NCBI RefSeq assembly: GCF_004402405.1
Contig: NZ_SOFE01000001.1
Span: 87,370-151,369, forward strand
Direction of reading: 5' to 3'
DNA length: 64,000 nt
Source of the DNA: Cryobacterium levicorallinum
GTDB lineage: Bacteria > Actinomycetota > Actinomycetes > Actinomycetales > Microbacteriaceae
In this document: positions 33,593-40,399 of the stretch, piece by piece
How positions within the stretch are numbered: position 1 is the first letter of the stretch
How the letters are laid out: each line of letters starts with the position of its first letter
Position numbers and translations under genes: made by a program
The notes under the pieces: model-generated
What the model was told of the DNA's origin: nothing
The model's input: the letters and a program-made list of their open reading frames with translations, nothing else
Database searches by the model: none

Positions 33593-33813
33593 TCACGACT
33601 CACACCATAGAACGGGTAAGTCAACCTGGCGAGGGTAAGACCAAGGATCGCGGCTAGCGTCGAGCGCGCTGGCGTTGGACGGTACACAAGACTCATGAAT
33701 TACACAAGATACACAGAGATATACAAGGCGCACAGCGGATGCCATGGGGTCGGTCCCTGACAGCACCGAACGTAGCTGGACACCCCAGGAACCCGGCCGT
33801 AGCGCGATCGTCA

Positions 33814-33831
33814 CGAATGTGTACACATTCG
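33814..33831. promoter_or_regulatory. Perfect 18-bp palindrome
   Basis: CGAATGTGTACACATTCG is fully self-complementary with no spacer. It lies 26 bases upstream of a short antitoxin-like frame, next to the AT-rich element CTATATATGA, so an autoregulatory toxin-antitoxin operator is the simplest reading. Confidence 0.5.
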
Positions 33832-33856
33832 AGACCACACATCGTCGACTCTATAT

Positions 33857-33958
33857 ATGACCGCTGCCGCCGCCTTTTCTGTTCTTCCGAGTCGAGAGAT
33901 CCGCACCGAACTTCCGAAAGCCCGAGAACGATTTCGTGCTGAGCCTCGGGTCAGGTAA
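33857..33958 (+). pseudogene. Phd/YefM-type antitoxin N-terminal remnant, 33 aa
   Basis: ATG 33857 opens 33 codons reading FSVLPSREIRTELPKARERF then RAEPRVR. 'SREIRTELPKxxERF' is the N-terminal helix region of Phd/YefM-like antitoxins. It stops where the family continues with strand and dimerisation parts, and no toxin gene follows. A palindromic operator sits just upstream. It is probably a decayed TA module. Confidence 0.4.
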
Positions 33959-34003
33959 CCAGGACAAACCCTGAGCCAAAGTAAGGAGTCTTGCCAGACT
34001 CGA

Positions 34004-34291
34004 TTAGGGGCAGGGGATCTTGGTGTAGCGGCGACCCTTGTTATCAACGGAGGTTCCGTTGTTGCCGTAGGCGCGGCATCCGGTGTAGTTGTCGACGCTG
34101 GGGACGGCGGGCGCAACATAGGGAGCGACGTAGGGGGCAACATACGGTTGCTCGGCGGCCCGCTGGGCGGCGAGAGCTTCTGCGGTGGCGGCCGCTTGCG
34201 CATCGGCGGCGGGCGGCGGGGACGACTGGGAGGCTTTGCTCAGGTTTGGCTGGGCACAATAGAAACCCCAGCCAAACCGAAGGGCCCCCAA
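34004..34291 (-). pseudogene. Truncated secreted/repeat protein with C-terminal Cys motif
   Basis: The frame encodes a proline/alanine-rich linker with the repeat PYVAPYVAPYVAPAVPS and a C-terminal YTGCRAYGNNGTSVDNKGRR followed by YTKIPCP. That paired-cysteine tail is found at the C-terminus of exported actinobacterial proteins. The upstream end runs into the leader hairpin and start of the divergent gene at 34291, and there is no signal peptide or clear start. It therefore seems to be the 3' part of a gene whose N-terminus was lost. It could alternatively be a short intact gene starting near 34291. Confidence 0.45.
34243..34278 (+). promoter_or_regulatory. 12-bp perfect hairpin in 5' leader
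   Basis: GGTTTGGCTGGG (34243-34254) and CCCAGCCAAACC (34267-34278) pair perfectly around a 12-base loop. They end 12 bases before the ATG at 34291. In RNA this hairpin abuts the GAAGGG ribosome binding site, so it could modulate translation. As DNA it could be a dimer operator. Confidence 0.55.
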
Positions 34292-35094
34292 TGAGCAATT
34301 TCCAGCGCATTCTGAGCATGGCAGCCAAGGCCCTTGACCAGAAAGGGCAGCCGTCCTCCGGCGGGTCAGGCAAGACGGATTGGCGCGCGATGGTGCGCAC
34401 CGCAGCCGACAAGGTCACCGGAGACAGCAGGCCCCCGGCGAACAACGAGCAGCGCAGCGCAGCTCCCCTTGCTGGTTCGAACGTGAGCGCGCAAGACCGC
34501 GCGGCTATCGCCCGTTACGACTACCTGCTGCAGACCGCGCAGCCGCAGCAGCTCGAGCAGGTACACCGCGACGCGTTCGCGCGGCTCACTCCGACGCAAC
34601 GCGACGAGGTCAATTCCCAGTTGCGCGCAGAGCTGCCCACCAACGAATACCCGGCATCGTCCAGCCCGGACGACCTGGCCCGGTCGGCCACCCGCGGCGA
34701 AGCCCAGAATCCCGGGTTCCTGAAGAAACTGTTCGCGAAGCCGTCCGGCCGAGGAGTCGGCGGCGCTCTGGCTGGAGCCGCTGTCGGGCTCGGGGCCGGC
34801 GGGCTACTCGCCGCCGTCGCCGGTGGCGCGGTGCTCAGCACTGTGGCCGGGCCTCTTCTGGAACAGGCGGCCGGCTTTGGCGTCGATTTCGAGAACCTTG
34901 CCGGCGGTCTTGAGGGAGTCACCCAGGGCGTCGATGTTGAGAGCCTCACCGGCGGTCTTGAGGGAGTCACCCAGGGCGTTGCCGACAGCGCGGGCGAGTA
35001 CGCGACCGGGCTGGGCGAGCAGGTGAAAGATCTGGGATCGAACTTTGAGATCCCCGGTCTCTCAGCACTCGGCAACCTGTTTGGCCGCGACTAG
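34291..35094 (+). CDS. Hypothetical protein with glycine-rich segment and 16-aa repeat
   Basis: The 267-residue protein is hydrophilic and helical at the N-terminus (SNFQRILSMAAKALDQKGQP; DYLLQTAQPQQLEQVHRDAF; LTPTQRDEVNSQLRAELP). A glycine/alanine hydrophobic stretch follows around residues 152-185 (GGALAGAAVGLGAGGLLAAV). It then has two copies of a 16-residue unit (GGLEGVTQGVDVESLT and GGLEGVTQGVADSAGE), and the C-terminus ends GLSALGNLFGRD. The N-terminal two thirds recur in actinobacteria, but I know no function. A membrane or cell-envelope association is possible. Confidence 0.65.
   Translation: MSNFQRILSMAAKALDQKGQPSSGGSGKTDWRAMVRTAADKVTGDSRPPANNEQRSAAPLAGSNVSAQDRAAIARYDYLLQTAQPQQLEQVHRDAFARLTPTQRDEVNSQLRAELPTNEYPASSSPDDLARSATRGEAQNPGFLKKLFAKPSGRGVGGALAGAAVGLGAGGLLAAVAGGAVLSTVAGPLLEQAAGFGVDFENLAGGLEGVTQGVDVESLTGGLEGVTQGVADSAGEYATGLGEQVKDLGSNFEIPGLSALGNLFGRD
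34901..34979 (+). repeat. 48-bp spaced direct repeat inside coding region
   Basis: A 31-bp sequence beginning CCGGCGGTCTTGAGGG is present identically at 34901-34931 and 34949-34979, a 48-bp period equal to 16 codons. The exact DNA identity suggests recent duplication within the gene. Confidence 0.85.
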
Positions 35095-35100
35095 GCAGTA

Positions 35101-35113
35101 CCGCCGAAGGCGG
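35101..35113. terminator. Short GC hairpin after the 34291 gene
   Basis: CCGCC-GAA-GGCGG forms a 5-bp stem with a 3-base loop six bases after the stop codon at 35094. No U-run follows. A second inverted pair, CCGGCC/GGCCGG, lies at about 35127-35145. It could be a weak terminator. Confidence 0.35.
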
Positions 35114-35147
35114 CTTCGCTAGCAGCCGGCCGGGACTTGGCCGGGGT

Positions 35148-35405
35148 CTCAACCCCAAGGCTCTCGTCTTCTTCCTCGCGTTCATGCCGCAGTTCATCCA
35201 GCCGGAACAGCCGCCGCGCCCCCAATATCTCGCACTGACCGTCAGCGTAGTACTGATCGACATCGTCGTGATGTGGCTGTTCTTCGCGGTGGCGGCGAGA
35301 TCGTTCCAGCGCTTCACGAACACCACTCGCGGCCAGCTCATTCTCAACCGCACGTTCGGCCTGCTGTTCATATCCGTCGCGCTGCTGCTGGCGCTGGTGC
35401 ACTGA
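35148..35405 (+). pseudogene. LysE-family exporter, 3' fragment (duplicate of 53949-54206)
   Basis: The last 86 codons of a LysE/RhtB-type amino-acid exporter are present: LNPKALVFFLAFMPQFIQPE through RGQLILNRTFGLLFISVALL to the TGA. By my alignment this 258-bp segment differs from 53949-54206 at about 20 positions (about 92% identity). It includes exact runs of about 59, 45 and 51 bases. Homology begins abruptly at 35148 and ends at or just past the stop. The N-terminal ~120 residues are missing, so it is not functional. Confidence 0.85.
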
Positions 35406-35513
35406 GCGGGTTTACCCGGGCGCGCCTGACCATCAGCGCTCTCGGAATGAGCCAGCCGGTCGTCGTCGGGTCCCCGCGCGGATCGCCGAGCAAGCCTCCG
35501 CCCGACCGGTTCC

Positions 35514-36695
35514 CTACAACGCGAGCGCAGGCTCCCCCAGCGCCCGCATGACCGAGTACAGGTCGGCTTTTCCCTCGAAGCCGATCCCGGGCAGGTTCGG
35601 CATCGTGATGAAGCCGTTTACTACTTCCGATCCATCAGGAAAACCGCCGAAGGGCTGGAACAGGTCGGGATAGCTCTCGTTGCCACCGAGGCCGAGGCCG
35701 GCCGCGATGTTGAGGGACATCTGGTGGCCGCCGTGCGGGATGCAGCGCGAGCGGGACCATCCGTTCTGCTCGAGCATATTGAGGGTGCGCAGGTATTCCA
35801 CGAGCCCGTAACTGAGCGCGCAGTCGAACTGCAGCCAGTCTTTCTCGGGTCGCAGGCCTCCGTAGCGAATGAGGTTGCGGGCGTCCTGCATGGAGAACAG
35901 GTTCTCGCCGGTAGCGATGGGCTTGTCATATGCGGCGGCAACCGCCGCCTGCGCCTCAAAGTCTAGGGGATCGACGGGCTCTTCGTACCAGAACAGGTCG
36001 TACTGCGAGAGCGCCCGAGCGTATTCCACGGCGGTCGCCTGGTCGAAACGACCGTTGGCGTCTACGGCCAGCCGCTGATGCGGTTCAAGCATGCCCAGCA
36101 CGGCTTCGATGCGCTGCAGGTCGTCGGCAAGCGGCGCTCCGCCGATCTTGGCCTTCACTACGGTGTAGCCGCGGTCGAAATAGCTCTGCATCTCATCGGT
36201 CAGGCCGGTGAGGCCGCGCCCGGGCTGGTAGTAGCCGCCGGCGGCGTAGACGAAGACCTCACGGTTGGGCGTTCCCGTACCGAAACGCTCGGCCAGCAGC
36301 TGAAACAGCGGCTTCTCCTCGATCTTGGCCACGGCATCCCAGACGGCCATGTCAACCGCGCCCACCGCGACGGATCGCTCACCATGCCCGCCGGGCTTTT
36401 CGTTGGCCATCAGGGTGTTCCAGATGCGTTCCGGTTCGAAGTTGTCGCGCACCGGGTCGAGCAGGTCGACCGGGTCGGCCTCGAGCAGGCGCGGCAACAG
36501 ACGCTCGCGAATGATGGCACCCTGGCCGTAACGCCCGTTGGAGTTGAAGCCGTAGCCCACGACCGGGCGGCCATCGCGCACGACGTCGGTGACAACGGCG
36601 ACCACGCTCAGGGTCATCTTGCTGAAGTCGATAAAGGCGTTGCGAATCGGCGAGCTGATCGGCATGGTCTGCTCGCGCACATCAACGATTCTCAT
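35514..36695 (-). CDS. tarD: D(-)-tartrate dehydratase (enolase superfamily)
   Basis: The 393-residue protein is close over its whole length to D-tartrate dehydratase of the mandelate-racemase group. Matching segments are TMPISSPIRNAFIDFSKMTL, GYGFNSNGRYGQGAIIRER, NEKPGGHGERSVAVGAVDMA, TVVKAKIGGAP (catalytic Lys), LAVDANGRF and FWYEEPVDP with ATGENLFS (metal ligands). The C-terminal CIPHGGHQMSLNIAAGLGLG contains the catalytic His. It dehydrates D-tartrate to oxaloacetate with Mg2+. It overlaps the tartrate-dehydrogenase-type gene by 4 bp and is the last gene of the eight-gene minus-strand operon. Confidence 0.9.
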   Translation of the reverse strand: MRIVDVREQTMPISSPIRNAFIDFSKMTLSVVAVVTDVVRDGRPVVGYGFNSNGRYGQGAIIRERLLPRLLEADPVDLLDPVRDNFEPERIWNTLMANEKPGGHGERSVAVGAVDMAVWDAVAKIEEKPLFQLLAERFGTGTPNREVFVYAAGGYYQPGRGLTGLTDEMQSYFDRGYTVVKAKIGGAPLADDLQRIEAVLGMLEPHQRLAVDANGRFDQATAVEYARALSQYDLFWYEEPVDPLDFEAQAAVAAAYDKPIATGENLFSMQDARNLIRYGGLRPEKDWLQFDCALSYGLVEYLRTLNMLEQNGWSRSRCIPHGGHQMSLNIAAGLGLGGNESYPDLFQPFGGFPDGSEVVNGFITMPNLPGIGFEGKADLYSVMRALGEPALAL

Positions 36696-37783
36696 CGCAG
36701 AACAGCCTCGGCCGTCACTGTCGCGAAGGCGGCGGCGAGGGCATCAGAGACCTCTTCGGTGGTGGCGCGTCCGCCGAGATCGGGAGTGCGCACATCCGTT
36801 TCGAGCAGCACGTGGCCCATTGTGTCGACGAGCGCGGCGCCCGCTTCGGAGTGGCCGAGGTGGTCGAGCATCATCGACGCCGCCCAGACCTGACCGAGCG
36901 GGTTGGCCTTTCCTCGACCGGCAATGTCCGGTGCCGAGCCGTGCACCGGCTCGAACATCGAGGGGAACTCGCCCTCGGGGTTGAGGTTGGCCGAGGGCGC
37001 GATGCCGATGCTGCCGATGATGGCCGCGCCGAGGTCGGTGAGAATGTCGCCGAACAGGTTGGAGGCCACAATTACGTCGAAGCGGCCCGGGTCCAGCACG
37101 AACAAGGCTGCGAGGGCGTCAATGTGGTATTCCGAGATCTCCAGCAACGGATGCTCCTGCCCGAGTTCGCGCAGAATCTCGTCCCAGAACGGCATGGTGT
37201 GAATGATGCCGTTGGACTTGGTGGCGCTGGCGAGTCGTCCCTCGCGCTGTTCGGCGAGGTTGATGGCATAGTTCATGGCTCGGGTCACGCCGAATCGGGT
37301 GAAGATCGATTCTTGAATAGCGACCTCCTGCGGCAGGCCGCGGTAGAGGCGACCGCCGCTTTCGGAGTACTCGCCCTCGTTGTTTTCGCGCACCACCTGA
37401 AAGTCGATGCCCCCGGCGGGCACCTTGCGCAGTGGGCTTTCAATGCCCGGGAGCAGCTTGATGGGACGCAGGTTGATGTATTGCTGGAAGGCGCGGCGGA
37501 TGGGTATGAGCAGGCCCCACAGCGAGACGTGGTCTGGTACACCGGGAAACCCGACCGCGCCGAGCAAAATCTGGTCGCACTCGGCGAGCTGTTCGATGCC
37601 GTCGGCGGGCATCATGGCGCCGGTGCGGGCGTAGTACTCGCAGCTCCAGTCAAAATTTTGCCATTCGAAGGCGAACCCGAAACGGTGGCCGGCCAGCTCG
37701 AGCAGGCGCTGTGCCGGGGGCATCACTTCGGTGCCGATTCCGTCGCCGGGAATGACGGCGATGCGGTGGGTGGGAATGGTCAT
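36692..37783 (-). CDS. ttuC: Tartrate dehydrogenase/decarboxylase (isopropylmalate dehydrogenase family)
   Basis: The 363-residue beta-decarboxylating dehydrogenase has HRIAVIPGDGIGTEVMPPAQ at the N-terminus and LGAVGFPGVPDHVSLWGLL. The substrate-loop region LRPIKLLPG is followed by VVRENNEGEYSESGGRLY and TKSNGIIHTMPFWDEIL. DVIVASNLFGDILTDLGAAI carries metal-binding Asp residues, and the NAD-binding EPVHGSAPDIAGRGKANPLG lies near the C-terminus. The SPL/DHVSLWG and GEYSESGGR features fit the tartrate/D-malate subgroup (TtuC/DmlA) rather than LeuB. It oxidises or decarboxylates tartrate or D-malate with NAD. GGAGGTAACCCC precedes the ATG. Confidence 0.85.
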   Translation of the reverse strand: MTIPTHRIAVIPGDGIGTEVMPPAQRLLELAGHRFGFAFEWQNFDWSCEYYARTGAMMPADGIEQLAECDQILLGAVGFPGVPDHVSLWGLLIPIRRAFQQYINLRPIKLLPGIESPLRKVPAGGIDFQVVRENNEGEYSESGGRLYRGLPQEVAIQESIFTRFGVTRAMNYAINLAEQREGRLASATKSNGIIHTMPFWDEILRELGQEHPLLEISEYHIDALAALFVLDPGRFDVIVASNLFGDILTDLGAAIIGSIGIAPSANLNPEGEFPSMFEPVHGSAPDIAGRGKANPLGQVWAASMMLDHLGHSEAGAALVDTMGHVLLETDVRTPDLGGRATTEEVSDALAAAFATVTAEAVLR

Positions 37784-37847
37784 GGGGTTACCTCCGAGTT
37801 TGGATAGTTCGTTTGGGAAGGGTGAAGATCTGAATGCGCCACATTTC

Positions 37848-38264
37848 TTAGGCGCCGGCGCCCGAACCACCCTCGTGCACGCTCACGGTCGGCTCGATGC
37901 CGTCGGCACCGACCACCTCGCGCCAGGCCTCGAACCCGCCCTGGAACGCTACGATTCCAGCCTCGGGCAGCGAGATCTCGATCGCTTCCAGAATCTCGGT
38001 CGCCGACACCCCGAGGTCCAGAGCCACCCTGATGTGGCTTTGGATGTGCCCCTTCGCCGCGCGCATCACCGTGAGGCTCACGATGAAGATGAGCTCCTTG
38101 GTGCGCCGGTCCAGGGTGCGCTGGTCGAGGTACGCGGCCGACACCAGGTGGTTCGCGGCCTGCAGCACTGGAAAATCCTGTTTCGCCATCACCTTGTGGT
38201 AATCGAGCACATAACCACGCTTGCGGGCCATCTCGTCGATGTAGTCCTGCGGGTTCTCAGACAT
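37848..38264 (-). CDS. Carboxymuconolactone decarboxylase (AhpD-like) family protein
   Basis: The 138-residue single-domain protein has YVLDYHKVMAKQDFPVLQAA, TLDRRTKELIFIVSLTVMRA, KGHIQSHIRVALDLGVSATE and ILEAIEISLPEAGIVAFQGG. This is the CMD helical fold with the C-terminal EAIE...P....G..F pattern. The CxxC of peroxidase-type AhpD proteins is absent (SLTVMRAAKGH), so it is not an alkylhydroperoxidase. A decarboxylase or lactonase-like role within the dicarboxylate pathway is possible. Its stop and start lie in an operon, 3 bases after the dehydrogenase gene stop. Confidence 0.8.
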   Translation of the reverse strand: MSENPQDYIDEMARKRGYVLDYHKVMAKQDFPVLQAANHLVSAAYLDQRTLDRRTKELIFIVSLTVMRAAKGHIQSHIRVALDLGVSATEILEAIEISLPEAGIVAFQGGFEAWREVVGADGIEPTVSVHEGGSGAGA

Positions 38265-38267
38265 GAT

Positions 38268-39176
38268 TCACTCCTTCATTTCAGATCGAAGCTCGACCTG
38301 GTTGACGACTTCGACATAACGCACGACCTCGGTGTGGTCTAAGGGCACAGTGTGGTCTGACGGCACGGGGTCACCGAGCACCCGGCGGGCCTCGGCGAGC
38401 ACCCCCACGGTCGTGTCCGTGATCGGCGTGCTCATTCCGGCACCGAGCGCCTGGGCGATCGCCACGTCCTTGAGCATGAGGTCGAGCGAGAAACCGGAAT
38501 CGAACGTGCCGTTCAATACGTGTTTGGCGTACTTCACCTCGGTGGCCTGGCTGCGCCCGGTCGACGAATTCACTACGTCCAGCATTACCGCAGCGTGGAT
38601 GCCGAAGCTGCGTGCCACCGTGAAGATCTCGGCCGCAGCCGCGAGATTGGTGGCCGACAACAAATTATTGAGCGCCTTCGCGGCGTGCCCCGACCCGCTC
38701 GGCCCCACCACGGTGATGCGGGTGCCGAGCGGAGCCAGGTGCTCCATCGCCCGCTCCCGATCAGCCGCGAGCCCACCCACCATGATCGACAGCTCCCCGA
38801 TGCTGGCCTTTGCCACCCCGCCGGACACCGGGGCATCCACGAACGCGATCCCGGCGGAAGCGGCCTGCGCGGCCAGCCGTTGCGTGCTCGCCGGCTCTGA
38901 CGAGCCCATGTCGATCACGAGGGCACCGGGCTCGAGCTGGGCGAGCAGCGCTACCACGACGGATTCGACGATGCGGCTGTTGGGGAGCATCAGGATCACC
39001 GTGCGGATGCCCGCCGGAAGCTCCTCGAGCCCGGCCAGTGCCCGACCGCCCACCGCGGCGGCGAGCGTGGCGCTCGCCGCCGCATCCACGTCGTAGAGCA
39101 ACACGTCACGACCGGGCGCGTAGCGACGAACCATCGGGTCGCCCATTTTGCCGAGGCCGATGAACAGTGTGGTCAT
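38268..39176 (-). CDS. 3-hydroxyisobutyrate/tartronate-semialdehyde-type dehydrogenase
   Basis: The 302-residue protein starts MTTLFIGLGKMGDPMVRRYA (Rossmann GxGxMG). It contains TVILMLPNSRIVESVV, VIDMGSSEPASTQRLA (substrate loop), FVDAPVSGGVAKASIGELSI and SGSGHAAKALNNLLSATNLA, where the Lys is catalytic. This is the beta-hydroxyacid dehydrogenase family. In tartrate/hydroxy-dicarboxylate context a tartronate-semialdehyde reductase or 2-hydroxy-acid role is plausible, but substrate is not determined. AAAGGAGACATT precedes the ATG. The long in-frame extension to 39548 is antisense to the MFS gene's coding sense and is not used. Confidence 0.85.
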   Translation of the reverse strand: MTTLFIGLGKMGDPMVRRYAPGRDVLLYDVDAAASATLAAAVGGRALAGLEELPAGIRTVILMLPNSRIVESVVVALLAQLEPGALVIDMGSSEPASTQRLAAQAASAGIAFVDAPVSGGVAKASIGELSIMVGGLAADRERAMEHLAPLGTRITVVGPSGSGHAAKALNNLLSATNLAAAAEIFTVARSFGIHAAVMLDVVNSSTGRSQATEVKYAKHVLNGTFDSGFSLDLMLKDVAIAQALGAGMSTPITDTTVGVLAEARRVLGDPVPSDHTVPLDHTEVVRYVEVVNQVELRSEMKE

Positions 39177-39211
39177 AATGTCTCCTTTGACAGTGTGGAA
39201 AAGTACAGTGC

Positions 39212-40396
39212 TCAGGCCACGGGCACCGGGGGCGGAGTGGTTCGAGCCAGTACTACGGCGATGTATCCGGCCACGATCTGCACGGCGCCCACAATGATCC
39301 ACAGCGCTACCTCGGGCACCGCCGCGTAGAGCAGGCCGAATGCTAGCGGGCCGGCACCGCTGCCGACGTACGTACCGATCTGCATGATGCCCGTCGCGCT
39401 TGGCGTAGCCGGACCGGCCACGCGGGACACCACAAAGTGGGTGAGTCCGGGCCAGCCCCAGCCAATGCCGAGAGCCAGCAGCATGCCCACCACGAAGGTC
39501 CACTGGGTGTCGACGGCCATTAGCAGCACCCCCACGCCGCCAACACACATCATGGTGGCCACGGTCGCGAGCGCGAATTTGCTGTTTGCCCGATCAGCGA
39601 TCCGTCCCACGATGACGCGCACGGTGACGCTGAGCAAACCGCCTACGCTCAAGAGGATGCCCGCCCACGCTAGCGGCAGGCCGCGCTCGATGCCGGTGAT
39701 CACCGCATACGCGGTGACGGCGCCGGTGGCCGCGGCGGAGAGCGTGGTGACGCTCGTCATCAGCAGCAGGTACTTCATCAGCGCCGGTGTCAGCGGCACG
39801 TGTGAGCCGCCCCGTCGATGGCGCGAGAGCTCCCCGCGCGGCACCGACCACCAGAACAGCACGCCCACCGCGAGCGCGAACAGGCTCGCCAGACCGAATC
39901 CCCAATGCCACCCCAGGGTGAGCGCGAGCGCGGGCACGGCCAGCCCGGCCAGGAACGCGGAGAACGGGATCGCCGATTGCTTAATACCGAACGCGGTCGC
40001 GAGCATGCCGCGCCGCACCCGCAGGTTGATCAGCTGATTCGCCGCCGGGTGGCTGATGCCATTGGACACCCCACCCACTCCAGCCCACACCAGCAGCCAG
40101 GCCCACGACGGCACCAAGAATGCGGCGCCCGCGAGGCTCAGCGCGCCGACGACCAACCCGAGGAGGGTTGCCGAGCGTATGCCCGACCACGACACGAGCC
40201 GGCCGGCCAGCAGGGACATCACCGCGGCCGCACCCCAGTAGCTGGCCACCGCCGCGCCGAGCACCCACTGTGGGGCCGGCACATCGCGCTGGATCTGCAC
40301 GAACAGGGCGCCAAGCAAGAACACCGGCAGCCCGCCAGTGATGGTGGCGCCCGCCGCGAGCACCACCGCACGGGAGCCCGACTCGCGCCGGCGCAT
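39212..40396 (-). CDS. MFS transporter
   Basis: The ~394-residue protein has 12 hydrophobic segments and a central hydrophilic loop RGELSRHRRGGSHVPLTPAL. Major-facilitator elements include LLAGRLVSWSGIRSATLLGL (motif A-like between TM2 and TM3) and VIVGRIADRANSKFALA between TM8 and TM9. It begins directly after the PrpD stop (TAAGTGATG), using GTG 40399 or ATG 40396, so it is translationally coupled. It probably imports the organic acid degraded by the operon or an intermediate. Confidence 0.85.
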   Translation of the reverse strand: MRRRESGSRAVVLAAGATITGGLPVFLLGALFVQIQRDVPAPQWVLGAAVASYWGAAAVMSLLAGRLVSWSGIRSATLLGLVVGALSLAGAAFLVPSWAWLLVWAGVGGVSNGISHPAANQLINLRVRRGMLATAFGIKQSAIPFSAFLAGLAVPALALTLGWHWGFGLASLFALAVGVLFWWSVPRGELSRHRRGGSHVPLTPALMKYLLLMTSVTTLSAAATGAVTAYAVITGIERGLPLAWAGILLSVGGLLSVTVRVIVGRIADRANSKFALATVATMMCVGGVGVLLMAVDTQWTFVVGMLLALGIGWGWPGLTHFVVSRVAGPATPSATGIMQIGTYVGSGAGPLAFGLLYAAVPEVALWIIVGAVQIVAGYIAVVLARTTPPPVPVA

Positions 40397-40399
40397 CAC

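Larger units (their letters stand above)
33593..34003. other. Scrap region with repeats, palindrome and antitoxin relic
   Basis: No intact gene is seen here. The stretch holds loosely repeated TACACA units at about 33682-33726 (TACACAAGA twice, then ATACACAGA and ATATACAAGG). It also contains the perfect palindrome at 33814 and the short antitoxin-like frame at 33857. Its mixed composition fits repeated insertion and decay between the TA operon and the chromosome. Confidence 0.45.

Noticed and set aside
33682..33726. TACACA-type short repeats as a plasmid origin iteron array
   Set aside because: The units are irregular in length and sequence and no replication-initiator gene is nearby. More likely chance AT-rich low-complexity sequence.
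38268..39548. 426-codon form of the hydroxyacid dehydrogenase
   Set aside because: The upstream 124 codons overlap the MFS gene and lack similarity. The Rossmann motif and ribosome binding site place the start at 39176.
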